NCBI GenBank assembly: GCA_017410265.1
Contig: JAFQRC010000005.1
Coordinates: 124,001 to 188,000 of the forward strand
From: Ruminococcus sp.
GTDB taxonomy: Bacteria; Bacillota; Clostridia; Oscillospirales; Acutalibacteraceae
DNA length: 64,000 bases
Direction of reading: 5' to 3'
The notes below the pieces were generated by a model, which worked only from the letters and a program-made list of their open reading frames with translations, ran no database searches and was not told the origin of the DNA. Shown here piece after piece: positions 63,819 through 64,000 of this stretch. The position numbers and the translations under genes are program-made. Numbering within the stretch: position 1 is the stretch's first letter; every line of letters starts with the position of its first letter.

Positions 63819-64000
63819 TTGCCGAGCAGAAAAATGGCAGAAAATCAAACAGTATCTCAGAGCGAATACTTAGAGCTTGTTGCTGAACTGATGAGCATTC
63901 GCAAAAGGGGAGAAGTACCTCTTGCATATGTAAGAACATATGGTTGTCAGCAGAATGTTGCCGACAGTGAACGCATCAAAGGAATGCTGGATAAAGCAGG
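63819..64000 (+). CDS. miaB: tRNA methylthiotransferase MiaB (5' part)
   Basis: The gene runs off the right edge; 60 codons are visible. MiaB adds the methylthio group to i6A37 in tRNA. The first MTTase-domain motif VRTYGCQQNVADSERIKG is present, with the first cluster cysteine in TYGCQ. The start is probably TTG at 63819, 8 nt after GGGGG; an ATG five codons later has poorer spacing. The radical SAM domain lies outside the window. Confidence 0.9.
   Translation, partial: MPSRKMAENQTVSQSEYLELVAELMSIRKRGEVPLAYVRTYGCQQNVADSERIKGMLDKA

Overview
The window is a low-G+C, gene-dense chromosomal segment from a spore-forming member of the Clostridia (Bacillota), most like an Oscillospiraceae/Ruminococcaceae anaerobe. 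The evidence is the gene order (yicC-remA-gmk-rpoZ-priA-def-fmt; rsmB-rlmN-prpC-prkC-rsgA; plsX-rnc-radical SAM-smc-ftsY; nadD-yqeK-rsfS-leuS), AGGAGG-type ribosome binding sites, consensus sigma-A promoters, a Gram-positive LexA box, a class A type RNase P RNA, a Firmicutes L20-type leader, sporulation-linked genes (yunB, a ytvI-like gene, a spoIIM-like gene) and one dockerin-bearing secreted protein. I see no prophage, IS element, CRISPR array or obvious island.

Layout. 1-3 kb: end of an unknown Cys-tailed protein, a HAD phosphatase, a DUF5685 protein, a J-domain protein and a small membrane protein. 3-9 kb: a secreted multidomain lysozyme-like protein, proC, and three uncharacterised membrane or anchored proteins. 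8.8-15.5 kb, mostly minus strand: an SOS-controlled dinB plus a small partner gene, phosphoglucomutase, a plus-strand anchored protein, a dockerin protein and yebC. 15.6-28.2 kb: one long plus-strand run from yicC to rsgA covering nucleotide metabolism, replication restart, formylmethionine metabolism, rRNA methylation, and the PP2C phosphatase and PASTA kinase pair, ending with tRNA-Ala(GGC). 28.4-34.5 kb: a zinc-ribbon/pseudokinase/PASTA membrane protein, an XRE regulator, a histidine phosphatase, malic enzyme, rnpB and pncB. 34.8-41.2 kb: a small XRE protein, a YtvI-like permease, murD, a GNAT, a methionine gamma-lyase-like enzyme, tadA and a CPBP protease. 41.2-46.6 kb: the infC-rpmI-rplT operon behind an attenuator-like leader, then an rRNA methyltransferase, dprA and topA. 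46.6-60 kb: trmFO, plsX, rnc, radical SAM, smc, ftsY, rdgB, yhbY, nadD, yqeK, rsfS and leuS, closely packed and often overlapping. 60-64 kb: rpsU, aroQ, an M24 peptidase, efp, a Cys/Asp-rich protein, yunB and the start of miaB.

Most of the window is core housekeeping. The least ordinary points are: (i) infC and the radical SAM gene after rnc both appear to start at ATT; (ii) the infC leader shows two mutually exclusive RNA foldings; (iii) a LexA box lies inside the dinB promoter, with a small co-transcribed partner gene; (iv) an SH3b domain appears inserted inside a GH24 lysozyme fold; (v) a PASTA receptor beside prkC has lost all three key kinase residues; (vi) several genes start directly at or just after an intrinsic terminator. 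I did not find a convincing wholly new multi-gene system.
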